From NCBI GenBank assembly GCA_019425015.1, contig JAHYYJ010000004.1, positions 1-57,434 on the forward strand: a stretch of DNA of 57,434 nt, written 5' to 3'. This DNA comes from Collinsella sp. GTDB taxonomy: Bacteria; Actinomycetota; Coriobacteriia; Coriobacteriales; Coriobacteriaceae. Below the pieces are notes generated by a model. That model did no database searches. It saw only the letters and a program-made list of their open reading frames with translations, and was not told the DNA's origin. Within the stretch, counting starts at the first letter, position 1. The number at the start of each line of letters is the position of its first letter. Both the position numbers and the translations under genes were made by a program. Shown here piece after piece: positions 34,113 through 42,661 of this stretch.

Positions 34113-35774
34113 ATGATTGCAAAGACCATTCGCACCTGTTTTCCGATCGCTGCGGCTGCCGTTTCCGACAAGGCCGAGGAGATCAACAAGCTCAACGTCT
34201 TCCCCGTACCCGACGGCGACACCGGCACCAACATGTCGCTCACGCTCGCCTCGGTGACCAAGGAGCTTTCCGCCCTTCCCGCCGATGCCGATATGGAGGC
34301 CATCGCCGGCGCCATCACCCACGGCTCCCTGATGGGCGCCCGCGGCAACTCCGGCGTCATCACCTCGCAGATCCTGCGCGGTGTTGCCGAGGGTCTCGTT
34401 TCTGCCGATGAGCCCATCACGTCCGCCAACATCGCCTTCGCTTTCCGCCGCGCCGTCAAGGTCGCCTTCCAGGCCGTCCGCAAGCCCATCGAGGGCACGA
34501 TTCTCACGGTCCTGCGCGATGTCTCGACCAAGGCCGACGAGTGCGAAAAGAAGAAGTTCTCGGCCGAGGACGCGCTCGACGCCATCGTCGTCGAGGCCTA
34601 CCAGTCCGTCGCCCGCACGCCCGACCTGCTGCCCGTTCTGAAGGAGAACGGCGTGGTCGACTCCGGCGCCTTTGGCTTTGCCATCTTCCTGGAGAACTTT
34701 GTCGCCGCCGCGCTTGGCCGCAGCACCGTTGTCGAGGATTTCTCCGCCACGTTTGATTCCGCTGGCTCTGCCCGCGACGCGGCCCTCGGTCGCGTTGAGA
34801 TTGAGGCCAACGACGATTGGGAGGGCTCGGAGTTCCGCTACTGTAACGAGTTCCTCTTTAAGGCCGACGCCCCGTTTGACGAGGACGAGTGCCTTAAGTT
34901 CCTGGGCTCCATGGGCGACTGCGAGCTGCTCGTGGGTGCCTACCCCGACTACAAGATCCACGTGCACTCCAACACCCCCAACCTGGTGCTCGAGCACATG
35001 CTGCAGCTTGGTCAGATCTACGAGGTCTTTATCCACAACATGGAGATGGAGGCCCACGACCGTACCGCCAAGATTCACGAGGACCAGGAAAAGGCCGCCG
35101 AGCCCGCCAAGGCGCTGGGCTTTGTCGCTGTTGCCGCCGGCTCCGGTGAGGCCGATATCCTCAAGTCCCTCGGCGTCGACGTGATCGTCTCGGGTGGCCA
35201 GACCATGAACCCCTCGACCGCCGACCTGCTGGGCGCGGTGGACCAGGTCAACGCGACCTCGGTCATTATCCTGCCCAATAACGGCAACATCCGCATGGCT
35301 GCCGAGGCCGCCGCTTCTGCTTGCACCGACAAGAAGGTCGCCGTCGTTCCCACCAAGACCGTCCCGCAGGCGTTCTCCGCACTGTTCGCGGTCCTGCCCG
35401 ATTCCGAGCTCGAGGACGCCGTTGCCGCTATGGTCGACGCCATCAGCGAAGTTCGCGATGGCGAGGTTACCCGTGCCGTGCGCGATTCCAGTGCCTCTGA
35501 CGGCTCTCCGATTCACTCCGGTGACGTCATGGGTATCATTGCCGGTTCCATCGACGTGGTCGGCTCCGATGTTAAGCAGGTCACGCTCGACTGCATCAAC
35601 CGCATGCAGGAGGAAGAGGAGGGCGATGCGCTGACGATTCTGGCCGGCGAGGAGCTGTCCGATGAGGCCTTCCAGGAGATCGTCGACGCCATCGAGGAGG
35701 CTCAGCCCGACTTGGAGATCGACGCTCATCGTGGCGAGCAGCCGCTCTATCCCGTGATCTTCTCGATCGAGTAG
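34113..35774 (+). CDS. FakA-like DAK2-domain kinase
   Basis: Probable fatty acid kinase: phosphorylates fatty acids held by a FakB (DegV-type) partner, feeding exogenous fatty acids into phospholipids. The N-terminal DAK2 domain has the nucleotide and metal-binding motifs NKLNVFPVPDGDTGTNM and HGSLMGARGNSGVI. A middle domain (about 220-320) and a C-terminal EDD-like domain follow. At 553 residues it is full length. No FakB gene is in this window. plsX, which works in the same pathway, lies about 5 kb downstream. Confidence 0.87.
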   Translation: MIAKTIRTCFPIAAAAVSDKAEEINKLNVFPVPDGDTGTNMSLTLASVTKELSALPADADMEAIAGAITHGSLMGARGNSGVITSQILRGVAEGLVSADEPITSANIAFAFRRAVKVAFQAVRKPIEGTILTVLRDVSTKADECEKKKFSAEDALDAIVVEAYQSVARTPDLLPVLKENGVVDSGAFGFAIFLENFVAAALGRSTVVEDFSATFDSAGSARDAALGRVEIEANDDWEGSEFRYCNEFLFKADAPFDEDECLKFLGSMGDCELLVGAYPDYKIHVHSNTPNLVLEHMLQLGQIYEVFIHNMEMEAHDRTAKIHEDQEKAAEPAKALGFVAVAAGSGEADILKSLGVDVIVSGGQTMNPSTADLLGAVDQVNATSVIILPNNGNIRMAAEAAASACTDKKVAVVPTKTVPQAFSALFAVLPDSELEDAVAAMVDAISEVRDGEVTRAVRDSSASDGSPIHSGDVMGIIAGSIDVVGSDVKQVTLDCINRMQEEEEGDALTILAGEELSDEAFQEIVDAIEEAQPDLEIDAHRGEQPLYPVIFSIE

Positions 35775-35784
35775 GCATCTGCCC

Positions 35785-37962
35785 ATGTCCGAGCTGTGCT
35801 CCGTGCCGCGCGTCTCGGAGCGCTTTGCCCAGAGCAATGCGCTCGACGAGGATATCGCGCGACTCAAATATGTTTCGGGTAAACGTGAGGAGGCCCTTCG
35901 CCGTCTGGGAATTCGGACGGTGGGGGACCTCCTTCTCCATATCCCTCACCGATATCTCGACTTTACGCGCTCCTGGTCCATTGAGATGGCGCCCATCGGT
36001 ACCGTGTGCACGATTGTCGCCACGGTCGATCGTATCGTTCAAAAGCAGCCCCGTCCGCGTATGCAGGTGACCGAGGTCTCGCTGGTGGACGAGACGGGGG
36101 TGCTGCAAGTCGCCTTTTTCCGTCAGCCCTGGATTGCCCAGCAATTTAAGCAGGGCGACCGCCTGGCCGTGATGGGTAAGGTCGAGTTTGCCTACGGCTT
36201 TAAGCAGATGGCCTCTCCGCATTTCGAAAAGCTCGAGGAAGGACGTGCCGCGGGTACTATCCTGCCGGTCCATTACGTGAGCGATGGCGTGAGCCAGGCA
36301 TGGATGCGCCGCATCGTTAGCGGTGCGCTCGAGGTTGTCGGCAATCCCTTCGACCCGATTCCCGCCCGCTTACGCGCCAAGCGCCGCCTGATGAGCAATG
36401 CCCGCGCGCTGCGCTCAATTCACTTTCCCTCGAGCATGGCCGAGCGCGATATCGCGCGCCGCCGCCTTGCCTATGAGGAGTGCCTCTGCCTTCAGCTGGC
36501 GCTGCGCCTGCGCAACGACGGCGGCTTGGTCGAAGTCGCTCCCTACGCCCATACCGCGGGCGAGCACCTGGCGGCGCTCAGGGAAGCCCTACCGTTTTCG
36601 CTGAGCGACGAGCAGGAGGGCGCGTTCCAAGACATCCTGAACGATATGCGTGATGGCGGGCGCGTGATGAACCGCCTGCTTCTGGGCGACGTCGGTACCG
36701 GCAAGACGGCCGTCGCCGCCTGCGCGCTGGCTGTCGCGGCCGATTCGGGCACCCAGTCCTGCGTTATGGCGCCAACGGGCGTGCTGGCGCGCCAATATGC
36801 CGATAAGACCGGTCCCTTGCTCTCGCAGGCTGGTATGTCCTGGGCGCTCCTGACGGGTGCCACGCCGGCGGCCGAGCGCGAGCAGATCCATGCGCAGTTG
36901 GAATCGGGCGAGCTTGACGTCCTCTTTGGCACTCACGCGGTCCTTTCGGATGACGTGGCGTTTAAGCATCTTTCGCTTGTCGTCATCGACGAGCAGCACC
37001 GCTTTGGTGTGGGTCAGCGCAATGCCCTGCGTGCCAAGGGCCCGGGTGCCGATCTGCTTGTTATGACGGCGACACCGATTCCGCGCACGTTGGCGCTCTC
37101 GGTCTACGGCGACCTGGACACGAGCATCATCCGCCATCGGCCTGTTCCGGGGGCGGGCGTTACGACGCGCGTGCTCACCGAGTCGAGCCGCGACCTTGCC
37201 TACGGCGCCGTTCGCGAGGCGCGCGAAAAGGGCCAGCAGGCCTACGTGATTTGCCCGCTCGTGGAGCCGAGTGACTCGGCCGATGAGCTGGAAGACGTGC
37301 CCGGTATCGCCCGCGACGACGAGGGCCGCGTGACCGTCCCCGTGCCGCTGCACGATACGGCAACCGAGCTCGAACGACTGCGTCTGGCCCTGCCGGGACT
37401 TACCATCGAGCGCCTTCACGGCCGCATGCCGGCGGGGGAGAAGGACCGGGTCATCGATGCCTTTAAGCGTGGCGAGATTGATGTGCTCGTCTCGACCACG
37501 GTGGTCGAGGTGGGCGTCGACGTGCCCAACGCCACCGTCATGGTCATCGAGAACGGCGAGCGCTTTGGATTGGCGGCCCTGCACCAACTGCGCGGTCGCG
37601 TGGGCCGTGGCAGCGTGTCGGGCACCTGCCTGGTCATGACGCACTCCAAGGGCAATGGCGGCGCATCGGCGGCGCAAGACCGTCTCCAGTCGCTCGAAAA
37701 GACCTCGGACGGCTTTACGCTCGCCCAGATGGACCTGCGCCTGCGCCACGAGGGCGAAATCCTGGGCTACCGTCAGCACGGCGGCGTGACCTTGCGCTTT
37801 GTGGACCTGGACGCCGACGAGGATCTTATCGAATGGGCCCATTTGGACGCGGTCGAGCTCTTGCGGTATGCTTGCAACCTTGACTCCGTGGCGACGCGCC
37901 CCTTGCGCGACGCGGTCGCCACACGCTATCGACATATCTTTAAGGAGGTCAGCGGAGGATGA
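35785..37962 (+). CDS. recG: ATP-dependent DNA helicase RecG
   Basis: Monomeric superfamily 2 helicase that remodels stalled forks and Holliday junctions. A wedge/OB domain in the N-terminal half (VTEVSLVDETGVLQVAFFR) precedes the helicase motifs: Walker A GDVGTGKTAVA, DEQH box (VIDEQHRFGVGQR), TATPIPRTLA, and in the second lobe LHGRMPAGEKD, STTVVEVGVDVPNA and QLRGRVGRG. 725 residues. It overlaps rsmD by four bases (ATGA). Confidence 0.95.
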   Translation: MSELCSVPRVSERFAQSNALDEDIARLKYVSGKREEALRRLGIRTVGDLLLHIPHRYLDFTRSWSIEMAPIGTVCTIVATVDRIVQKQPRPRMQVTEVSLVDETGVLQVAFFRQPWIAQQFKQGDRLAVMGKVEFAYGFKQMASPHFEKLEEGRAAGTILPVHYVSDGVSQAWMRRIVSGALEVVGNPFDPIPARLRAKRRLMSNARALRSIHFPSSMAERDIARRRLAYEECLCLQLALRLRNDGGLVEVAPYAHTAGEHLAALREALPFSLSDEQEGAFQDILNDMRDGGRVMNRLLLGDVGTGKTAVAACALAVAADSGTQSCVMAPTGVLARQYADKTGPLLSQAGMSWALLTGATPAAEREQIHAQLESGELDVLFGTHAVLSDDVAFKHLSLVVIDEQHRFGVGQRNALRAKGPGADLLVMTATPIPRTLALSVYGDLDTSIIRHRPVPGAGVTTRVLTESSRDLAYGAVREAREKGQQAYVICPLVEPSDSADELEDVPGIARDDEGRVTVPVPLHDTATELERLRLALPGLTIERLHGRMPAGEKDRVIDAFKRGEIDVLVSTTVVEVGVDVPNATVMVIENGERFGLAALHQLRGRVGRGSVSGTCLVMTHSKGNGGASAAQDRLQSLEKTSDGFTLAQMDLRLRHEGEILGYRQHGGVTLRFVDLDADEDLIEWAHLDAVELLRYACNLDSVATRPLRDAVATRYRHIFKEVSGG

Positions 37963-38603
37963 GAATCATCGGCGGTGAATGGCGCGGCCGCAAGATCGAA
38001 GAGCCGCGTGGGCGCGATGTCACCCGTCCCACGACCGATCGCGTGCGCGAGGCATGTGCTTCCATGGTCATGTCGGCGTTCGACTTCGATTTGGACGAGG
38101 TCCGCGTGCTGGATGCCTTTGGCGGCTCCGGCGCCCTGGGAATCGAGATGCTCTCGCGTGGCGCCCGCTCGCTCACCACGTTCGAGATCGATCGCAATGC
38201 CGCTCGTCTGATCACCAAGAATATCGAGTCGCTGTGCCGCGACCGCTCGCGCTGGCGCGTCGTTACCGGCGATGTGCTGGCGAGCGCTTCGCGCGGCCGC
38301 GTGCCAGGTGGTCCTTTTGATCTGGTCCTGCTCGATCCACCGTATGCCTTTGGCGCCGAGCCGGTCGAGGAGCTGCTGCAAAATTTTTCCCAGCAGGGAC
38401 TGCTGACGCCCGGGGCCTTTGCCCTGTTTGAGCATGCCGCAACCGATGCGGGCGCTCATCCAGCTGGTTTTGAGACTGTACGAGAGAAGCGCTACGGCAT
38501 TACCTCGGTTGACTTGCTGCACTGGGTGACCGACGACGAGAGCGACCATGCTGACGAGAACGAAAATGACGAGGATGCGCCTTCGGAGGACACCCATGAA
38601 TGA
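37959..38603 (+). CDS. rsmD: 16S rRNA (guanine966-N2)-methyltransferase RsmD
   Basis: Rossmann-fold SAM-dependent enzyme. It starts with the family's MRIIGGEWRGRKI, has the SAM motif VLDAFGGSGALGIE and the catalytic DPPYAFG. The 214 residues end with an acidic tail (about 193-214) longer than usual. It overlaps recG upstream and coaD downstream; the rsmD-coaD pair is conserved in many bacteria. Confidence 0.93.
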   Translation: MRIIGGEWRGRKIEEPRGRDVTRPTTDRVREACASMVMSAFDFDLDEVRVLDAFGGSGALGIEMLSRGARSLTTFEIDRNAARLITKNIESLCRDRSRWRVVTGDVLASASRGRVPGGPFDLVLLDPPYAFGAEPVEELLQNFSQQGLLTPGAFALFEHAATDAGAHPAGFETVREKRYGITSVDLLHWVTDDESDHADENENDEDAPSEDTHE

Positions 38604-39093
38604 CACCATCAACCGCGTGATCGTCCCGGGCACCTTCGATCCCATCACCTTTGGCCATATTGACGTGATCCGCCGAGCCCGCCGCATCTTTCCCAGCGTG
38701 ATCGTCGCCGTGGCCGAATCGCAGGGTAAAAACGGCGTGGGCACCACCTTTATGCTCGACGAGCGCGTGGCGCTGGCCCGCGAGGCCCTCGGCGATTTGG
38801 ACGGCGTCGAGGTGCTGCCCTTCACCGGCCTGCTGGTCGACTTTGCACGTGAGCAGGGGGCAGGTGCCGTCGTTAAGGGTCTGCGCGCCATGACCGACTT
38901 TGAATACGAGCTGCAGCAGGCCGACCTCAACTATCGCCTGGATTGCGAGCTGGAGTCCATCTTTGTCATGAGTGCTCCGCAGTACGGGTACATCTCGAGC
39001 TCGGTGGTGCGCCAGATCGCTTCGCTTGGCAGCGATGTATCGACGTTTGTGCCGCCCAACGTGGTCGCAGCGCTCAAACATCGCTTTTCGTGA
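38596..39093 (+). CDS. coaD: phosphopantetheine adenylyltransferase
   Basis: Fourth step of coenzyme A synthesis: phosphopantetheine plus ATP gives dephospho-CoA. Motifs: VPGTFDPITFGHIDVI (TxGH nucleotidyltransferase site), VKGLRAMTDFEYE and the C-terminal YGYISSSVVRQIASLG. The 165 residues match the family length. The ATG at 38596 overlaps rsmD by eight bases; the upstream in-frame ATG at 38548 lies inside rsmD. Confidence 0.95.
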   Translation: MNDTINRVIVPGTFDPITFGHIDVIRRARRIFPSVIVAVAESQGKNGVGTTFMLDERVALAREALGDLDGVEVLPFTGLLVDFAREQGAGAVVKGLRAMTDFEYELQQADLNYRLDCELESIFVMSAPQYGYISSSVVRQIASLGSDVSTFVPPNVVAALKHRFS

Positions 39094-39161
39094 CGTTTTT
39101 TATTGCCTGGTGGCATGTGGTAAACTAACACGATGATATGTTACCTATGAAAGGAGACCGG

Positions 39162-39659
39162 ATGCCGGGCGAGAATTTTCCTGGCGACAGGATCGTGAGT
39201 CTTGTCGACGAGCTCGAGGGGCTCATCGAAGAGGCTAAGACGCCGTTCGGCAAGAACGCCCAGATGAAGGTTATCGACGCCGACGTCTTCTTTAACATCC
39301 TCGATGAGATCCGCATGAGCTATCCCGAGGAGTGGCAGAAGTCCCGCCGTATCCTCAAAGAGCGCGAGGAGCTTATGGCCTCCGCCGCCGCTCAGGCCGA
39401 TTCCATCATTGCCGATGCTCAGCAGCAGGCGCTCACCATTGCCGGTGAGCAGGAGATCGTCCGCTTAGCCCAGCAGCAGGCCGACGACATCCGCGACCGT
39501 GCCCAGCAGTACGAGCGCGAGACGCGTTATGCCGCCGAGGATTACGCCGAGCAGGTCTTTACGCACCTCGAGGAGAACCTTAAGAGCCTGACCGGCACCG
39601 TCACCCGTTGCCGTCAGCAGCTCAACGAGGGCGCCGCTCAGCAGAACGGTCAGTGGTAA
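39162..39659 (+). CDS. coiled-coil protein, DivIVA/ATP-synthase-b-like
   Basis: A 165-residue soluble, mostly helical protein: an N-terminal part (RIVSLVDELEGLIEEAKTPF) followed by a long Gln/Ala/Glu-rich coiled coil (about 65-150). It has no membrane segment. Such proteins are often encoded between coaD and DUF177/rpmF in Actinobacteria and are loosely called cell-division-initiation or ATPase-like; the function is not known. ATG 39162 lies five bases after AAAGGAG. The stop overlaps the next start (TAATG). Confidence 0.7.
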   Translation: MPGENFPGDRIVSLVDELEGLIEEAKTPFGKNAQMKVIDADVFFNILDEIRMSYPEEWQKSRRILKEREELMASAAAQADSIIADAQQQALTIAGEQEIVRLAQQQADDIRDRAQQYERETRYAAEDYAEQVFTHLEENLKSLTGTVTRCRQQLNEGAAQQNGQW

Positions 39660-40213
39660 TGGCCGAGTTCCCGAGCGTAACCGTCGATCTTTCCAAGCAG
39701 CTCGAGTTTCCCGGAGACTCATACCCGCTGACCGGCAAGGTCGATGTCGCCACCTACACGGTGGGCGAGAAGGAGTACCAGCTGCAGGACGGCATTGCCT
39801 ACGACGTGGTCTTTACCAACGCCGGTACCGGTGTTCTGCTTTCGGGCATGGTCCGCGCTCACGCCACCGGCGAGTGCGATCGCTGCCTGGAGCCCGCCTC
39901 GTTTGATATCGCAGGCGAGATCGAGGAGTTCTACCTCTTTGAGGAGCCCGAGGACCCCGAGGCCTACGAAGACGGCTACGAGTTGCTGGGCGAGGATCGC
40001 ATCGTCGATCTGGGTGAGCCCATCAACGACGCGGTCGTCATGGACACGCCGTTCGTTGTCCTGTGCAAGCCCGATTGCCGCGGCCTTTGCCCCACCTGCG
40101 GCAACAATCTCAACGTCGAGCAATGTGAGTGCGCCGCCAAGGCGGAGGCCGAATGGGCCGCTGCCACGGAAAATCCATTTGCAGCATTGAAGAATCTCAA
40201 GCTTGACGAGTAA
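39659..40213 (+). CDS. DUF177/YceD family protein
   Basis: A 184-residue member of the YceD (DUF177) family, usually encoded just before rpmF and implicated in rRNA homeostasis. Family features: GECDRCLEP, EEFYLFEEPED, and the C-terminal cysteine cluster LCKPDCRGLCPTCGNNLN, which may bind metal. The start overlaps the stop of the preceding gene. 64 bases separate it from rpmF. Confidence 0.9.
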   Translation: MAEFPSVTVDLSKQLEFPGDSYPLTGKVDVATYTVGEKEYQLQDGIAYDVVFTNAGTGVLLSGMVRAHATGECDRCLEPASFDIAGEIEEFYLFEEPEDPEAYEDGYELLGEDRIVDLGEPINDAVVMDTPFVVLCKPDCRGLCPTCGNNLNVEQCECAAKAEAEWAAATENPFAALKNLKLDE

Positions 40214-40277
40214 AACTGTGGTAGTATCGCTACTTGCGCGTAATCGCCACACTGGATAGTTCATAAGGAAGGTCACT

Positions 40278-40457
40278 ATGCCCGTACCTAAACAAAAGCA
40301 GGGTCGTATCCGCACCCATACCCGTCGTTCCGCCAACATGAAGATCTCGGCTGCGGCTCAGTCCACGTGCCCCCGTTGCGGCGCTGTTAAGCTCCCGCAC
40401 CACGTGTGCCCCAGCTGCGGTTTCTACAAGGACCGCGAGGTTATCGTTACCGAGTAA
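40278..40457 (+). CDS. rpmF: 50S ribosomal protein L32
   Basis: A 59-residue basic protein starting MPVPKQKQGRIRTHTRRS, with the four-cysteine zinc ribbon of the C+ form (CPRCG..CPSCG). ATG 40278 follows AAGGAAGGTCACT. It lies between DUF177 and plsX, the classical rpmF-plsX arrangement that links ribosome and lipid synthesis. Confidence 0.96.
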   Translation: MPVPKQKQGRIRTHTRRSANMKISAAAQSTCPRCGAVKLPHHVCPSCGFYKDREVIVTE

Positions 40458-40497
40458 CTGTATACTCTGGATACGATGCCGTTCCAACTGGAACCAC

Positions 40498-40527
40498 AAT
40501 GGCCGGCTCAATGAGTCGGCCATTTTT
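40498..40527 (+). terminator. terminator or attenuator between rpmF and plsX
   Basis: Long stem AATGGCCGGCTCA with TGAGTCGGCCATT (one G-U pair, tight loop) followed by TTTTT. It lies 18 bases before plsX, whose ribosome binding site is TAAGGAG. Some read-through is likely because no clear plsX promoter is visible. Confidence 0.75.
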
Positions 40528-40545
40528 GTATAAGGAGCATATGAA

Positions 40546-41565
40546 ATGAGTAACGTTCGCGTTTGTGTAGACGTTGTGGGCGGAGACGAGAGGCCCCAGG
40601 TTGTCCTCGACGGTATCGAGGCTGCGCTTGCGGCAGATCCCGAGATTGAGGTCTTGGCCGTCGGTCCCGCTGAAATCGTCAACCCCTTTGCAGCGGCGCA
40701 TGCCCGCGTGGAGGCCTTGGAGGCCCCCGACGTCATCAGCATGGAGGACGATCCCATCCGCGCCGTGATGACTAAGCGCAAGTCCTCGATCGTGCTTGCA
40801 TGCCGTGCCATTAAGAAGGGCAATGCGGACGCGTTTTTCTCGGCCGGCTCGACCGGTGCCATGACCGCTGCCGCCACGGCCTACGTCACGCCGTTTAGGT
40901 ATTTGGCGGAGGGCAAGAAGCAGCCGGTCCGTCCGTGCCTGACTAACGCACTGCCTAATCGCGCCGGCGGCCTGACGGTGCTGTGCGATATGGGCGCCAA
41001 TCCCGATGTCACGGTGGACGACATGGTGCGTTTCGCCCAGATGGGTGCTGCCTATGCCCGCGTGGTTTTGGACATTGAGCATCCGCGTGTGGGCCTGCTT
41101 GCCAACGGCACCGAGGACGAGAAGGGCTCCAACTTTACCAAGGCGTGCTTCCCGGCCATGAAGGCCGCGGTTCCCGGCTTTGTGGGCAACTGCGAGGGCA
41201 CCGATCTTACGTCGGGCAATTTTGACGTCGTGGTCGCCGACGGTATGTCGGGCAATATTGCGCTCAAGGCCACCGAGGGCGCTGCCAAGTTTTTGCTGCA
41301 GGAGCTCAAGGGTGCCTTTATGTCTTCGCTCGGCACCAAGATCGCCGCGCTGCTCATCAAAAAGCAGATGCGCCAGATTAAGGCCAAGCTTTCGGGCGAC
41401 GCCAAGGGCGGCGCGATTCTGCTGGGCCTGCGCGGCGTCGTGTTGATCGGCCACGGTGCCACGTCGGTCGAGGCCGTCAAGAACGGTACGCTTGCCGCGG
41501 CCCAGGCCGTGCGCGCCGGGCTTGTCCAGGACGTTGCCAATTCTATGGACGGTATCGTTTTATAA
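40546..41565 (+). CDS. plsX: phosphate acyltransferase PlsX
   Basis: Makes acyl-phosphate from acyl-ACP for phospholipid synthesis. The N-terminus VCVDVVGGDERPQVVLDGIEAAL is a variant of the usual D-x-MGGD-x-aP; the Met and Ala of the family motif are changed. Family segments AGSTGAMTAAATAYV, CDMGANPDVTVDDMVRFAQMG and SDGMSGNIALK-like DGMSGNIALKATEG are present. 339 residues. acpP follows after 114 bases. Confidence 0.93.
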   Translation: MSNVRVCVDVVGGDERPQVVLDGIEAALAADPEIEVLAVGPAEIVNPFAAAHARVEALEAPDVISMEDDPIRAVMTKRKSSIVLACRAIKKGNADAFFSAGSTGAMTAAATAYVTPFRYLAEGKKQPVRPCLTNALPNRAGGLTVLCDMGANPDVTVDDMVRFAQMGAAYARVVLDIEHPRVGLLANGTEDEKGSNFTKACFPAMKAAVPGFVGNCEGTDLTSGNFDVVVADGMSGNIALKATEGAAKFLLQELKGAFMSSLGTKIAALLIKKQMRQIKAKLSGDAKGGAILLGLRGVVLIGHGATSVEAVKNGTLAAAQAVRAGLVQDVANSMDGIVL

Positions 41566-41605
41566 AGGCCGCGTTACGTGGCTCAACCTGTACCGCGTGG
41601 GGTAG

Positions 41606-41637
41606 AATCGGAGCCGTATTGCAACGCGGCTCCGATT
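41606..41637. other. hairpin in the acpP leader
   Basis: Perfect 11-bp stem AATCGGAGCCG / CGGCTCCGATT with a 10-base loop, between plsX and acpP. There is no T run. It overlaps a TAGAAT -10-like hexamer (41603-41608). It may be regulatory or may stabilise the abundant acpP mRNA. Confidence 0.5.
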
Positions 41638-41679
41638 GCCGTGTTGTGTTGTGTTCCATGACATACGAGAGGAAGCGCT

Positions 41680-41922
41680 ATGGATCGCTCCGAAATCTTC
41701 GATAAGATCGCCGAAGTCGCCGCTGACGTGCTGGGTGTCGATGTCGCCGACATTAGCGACGAGACCACTTTTGACGATCTCGATGCCGATTCGCTCGAGC
41801 GTCTGCAGCTGGTGACGGCCATCGAGGACGAGTTCGACCTCGAGATCGATGACGAGACCCTGCTGTCGCTCAACTCTGTCGCCGACGCTGTCGACGCTAT
41901 TGAAAACGCCAAGGAGGCCTAA
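41680..41922 (+). CDS. acpP: acyl carrier protein
   Basis: An 80-residue acidic four-helix protein carrying growing fatty acyl chains on phosphopantetheine. The attachment serine is Ser38 in LDADSLERLQL. It follows plsX and precedes rnc, a common order. ATG 41680 follows GAGAGGAAGCGCT. Confidence 0.95.
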   Translation: MDRSEIFDKIAEVAADVLGVDVADISDETTFDDLDADSLERLQLVTAIEDEFDLEIDDETLLSLNSVADAVDAIENAKEA

Positions 41923-41925
41923 GTC

Positions 41926-42651
41926 TTGGCTTTGTCTGAACGACTCACGCGCGCCCAGGAGATTCTGGGCCATGAGTTCAATAATAAGGTGCTGCTGCGC
42001 GCGGCGCTCACGCATCCCTCGGCCGTCGAGGGTCAGCCGGTCTCTGCCAGCTATGAGCGCCTTGAGTTTTTGGGCGATTCCATTTTGGGCGCCGTGGTGG
42101 CCCGTTCGCTCTTTGAGTCCTATCCCGAGTTTGACGAGGGTAAGCTCACGCGCCTGAAGGTGTCCCTTGTCTCGGGCGCTACGCTGTCCGAGGTGTCGCA
42201 CGAACTGGGTATCGACGACATCATCATCTTTGGTGCCTCCGAGACCGGTACCGGCGCCCGCGGCCTGCATTCGGCGCTCGAGAACGTCTACGAGTCGCTC
42301 GTGGGTGCGTTGTATCTGGATGCCGGTTGGGATGCGGCGGCGGAGTTCATCCACCGTACGCTCAAGCCGCACCTGGCCTCCGAGCGTGCCGAGCACCCCG
42401 CGAACCCCAAGTCGTTCTTGCAGGAGTGCGTGCAGGCAGACGGCCACGAGCCTCCCGCGTATAAGCTGGTCGGCTCCGAGGGCCCCGCGCATGCGCCCAC
42501 CTTTACCGCTGTGGTGCTCATCGACGGTATTCGTCAAGGCCGCGGCACTGGTTCCTCCAAGAAGGAGGCCGAGGGAGCCGCTGCGCTCGAGGCGCTCGAC
42601 CGCATGGGCTACACCACCAACGGCGTGATTCTCAACAAGAAGCCTGTTTAA
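41926..42651 (+). CDS. rnc: ribonuclease III
   Basis: Double-strand-specific endoribonuclease for rRNA and mRNA processing. The RNase III signature is ERLEFLGDSILGAVV, with the second acidic site in ENVYESLVGALYLDAGW. The C-terminal double-strand RNA-binding domain starts near residue 160 (PKSFLQECVQ) and ends in GTGSSKKEAEGAAALEAL. 241 residues. The start is TTG 41926, three bases after acpP, with GGAGGCC upstream. Confidence 0.95.
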   Translation: MALSERLTRAQEILGHEFNNKVLLRAALTHPSAVEGQPVSASYERLEFLGDSILGAVVARSLFESYPEFDEGKLTRLKVSLVSGATLSEVSHELGIDDIIIFGASETGTGARGLHSALENVYESLVGALYLDAGWDAAAEFIHRTLKPHLASERAEHPANPKSFLQECVQADGHEPPAYKLVGSEGPAHAPTFTAVVLIDGIRQGRGTGSSKKEAEGAAALEALDRMGYTTNGVILNKKPV

Positions 42652-42661
42652 GCGAGGAACC

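Noticed and set aside
33585..35867. 760-residue - strand frame opposite gls24 and fakA
   Set aside because: Repetitive shadow composition; the + strand carries two clear genes and their start signals.
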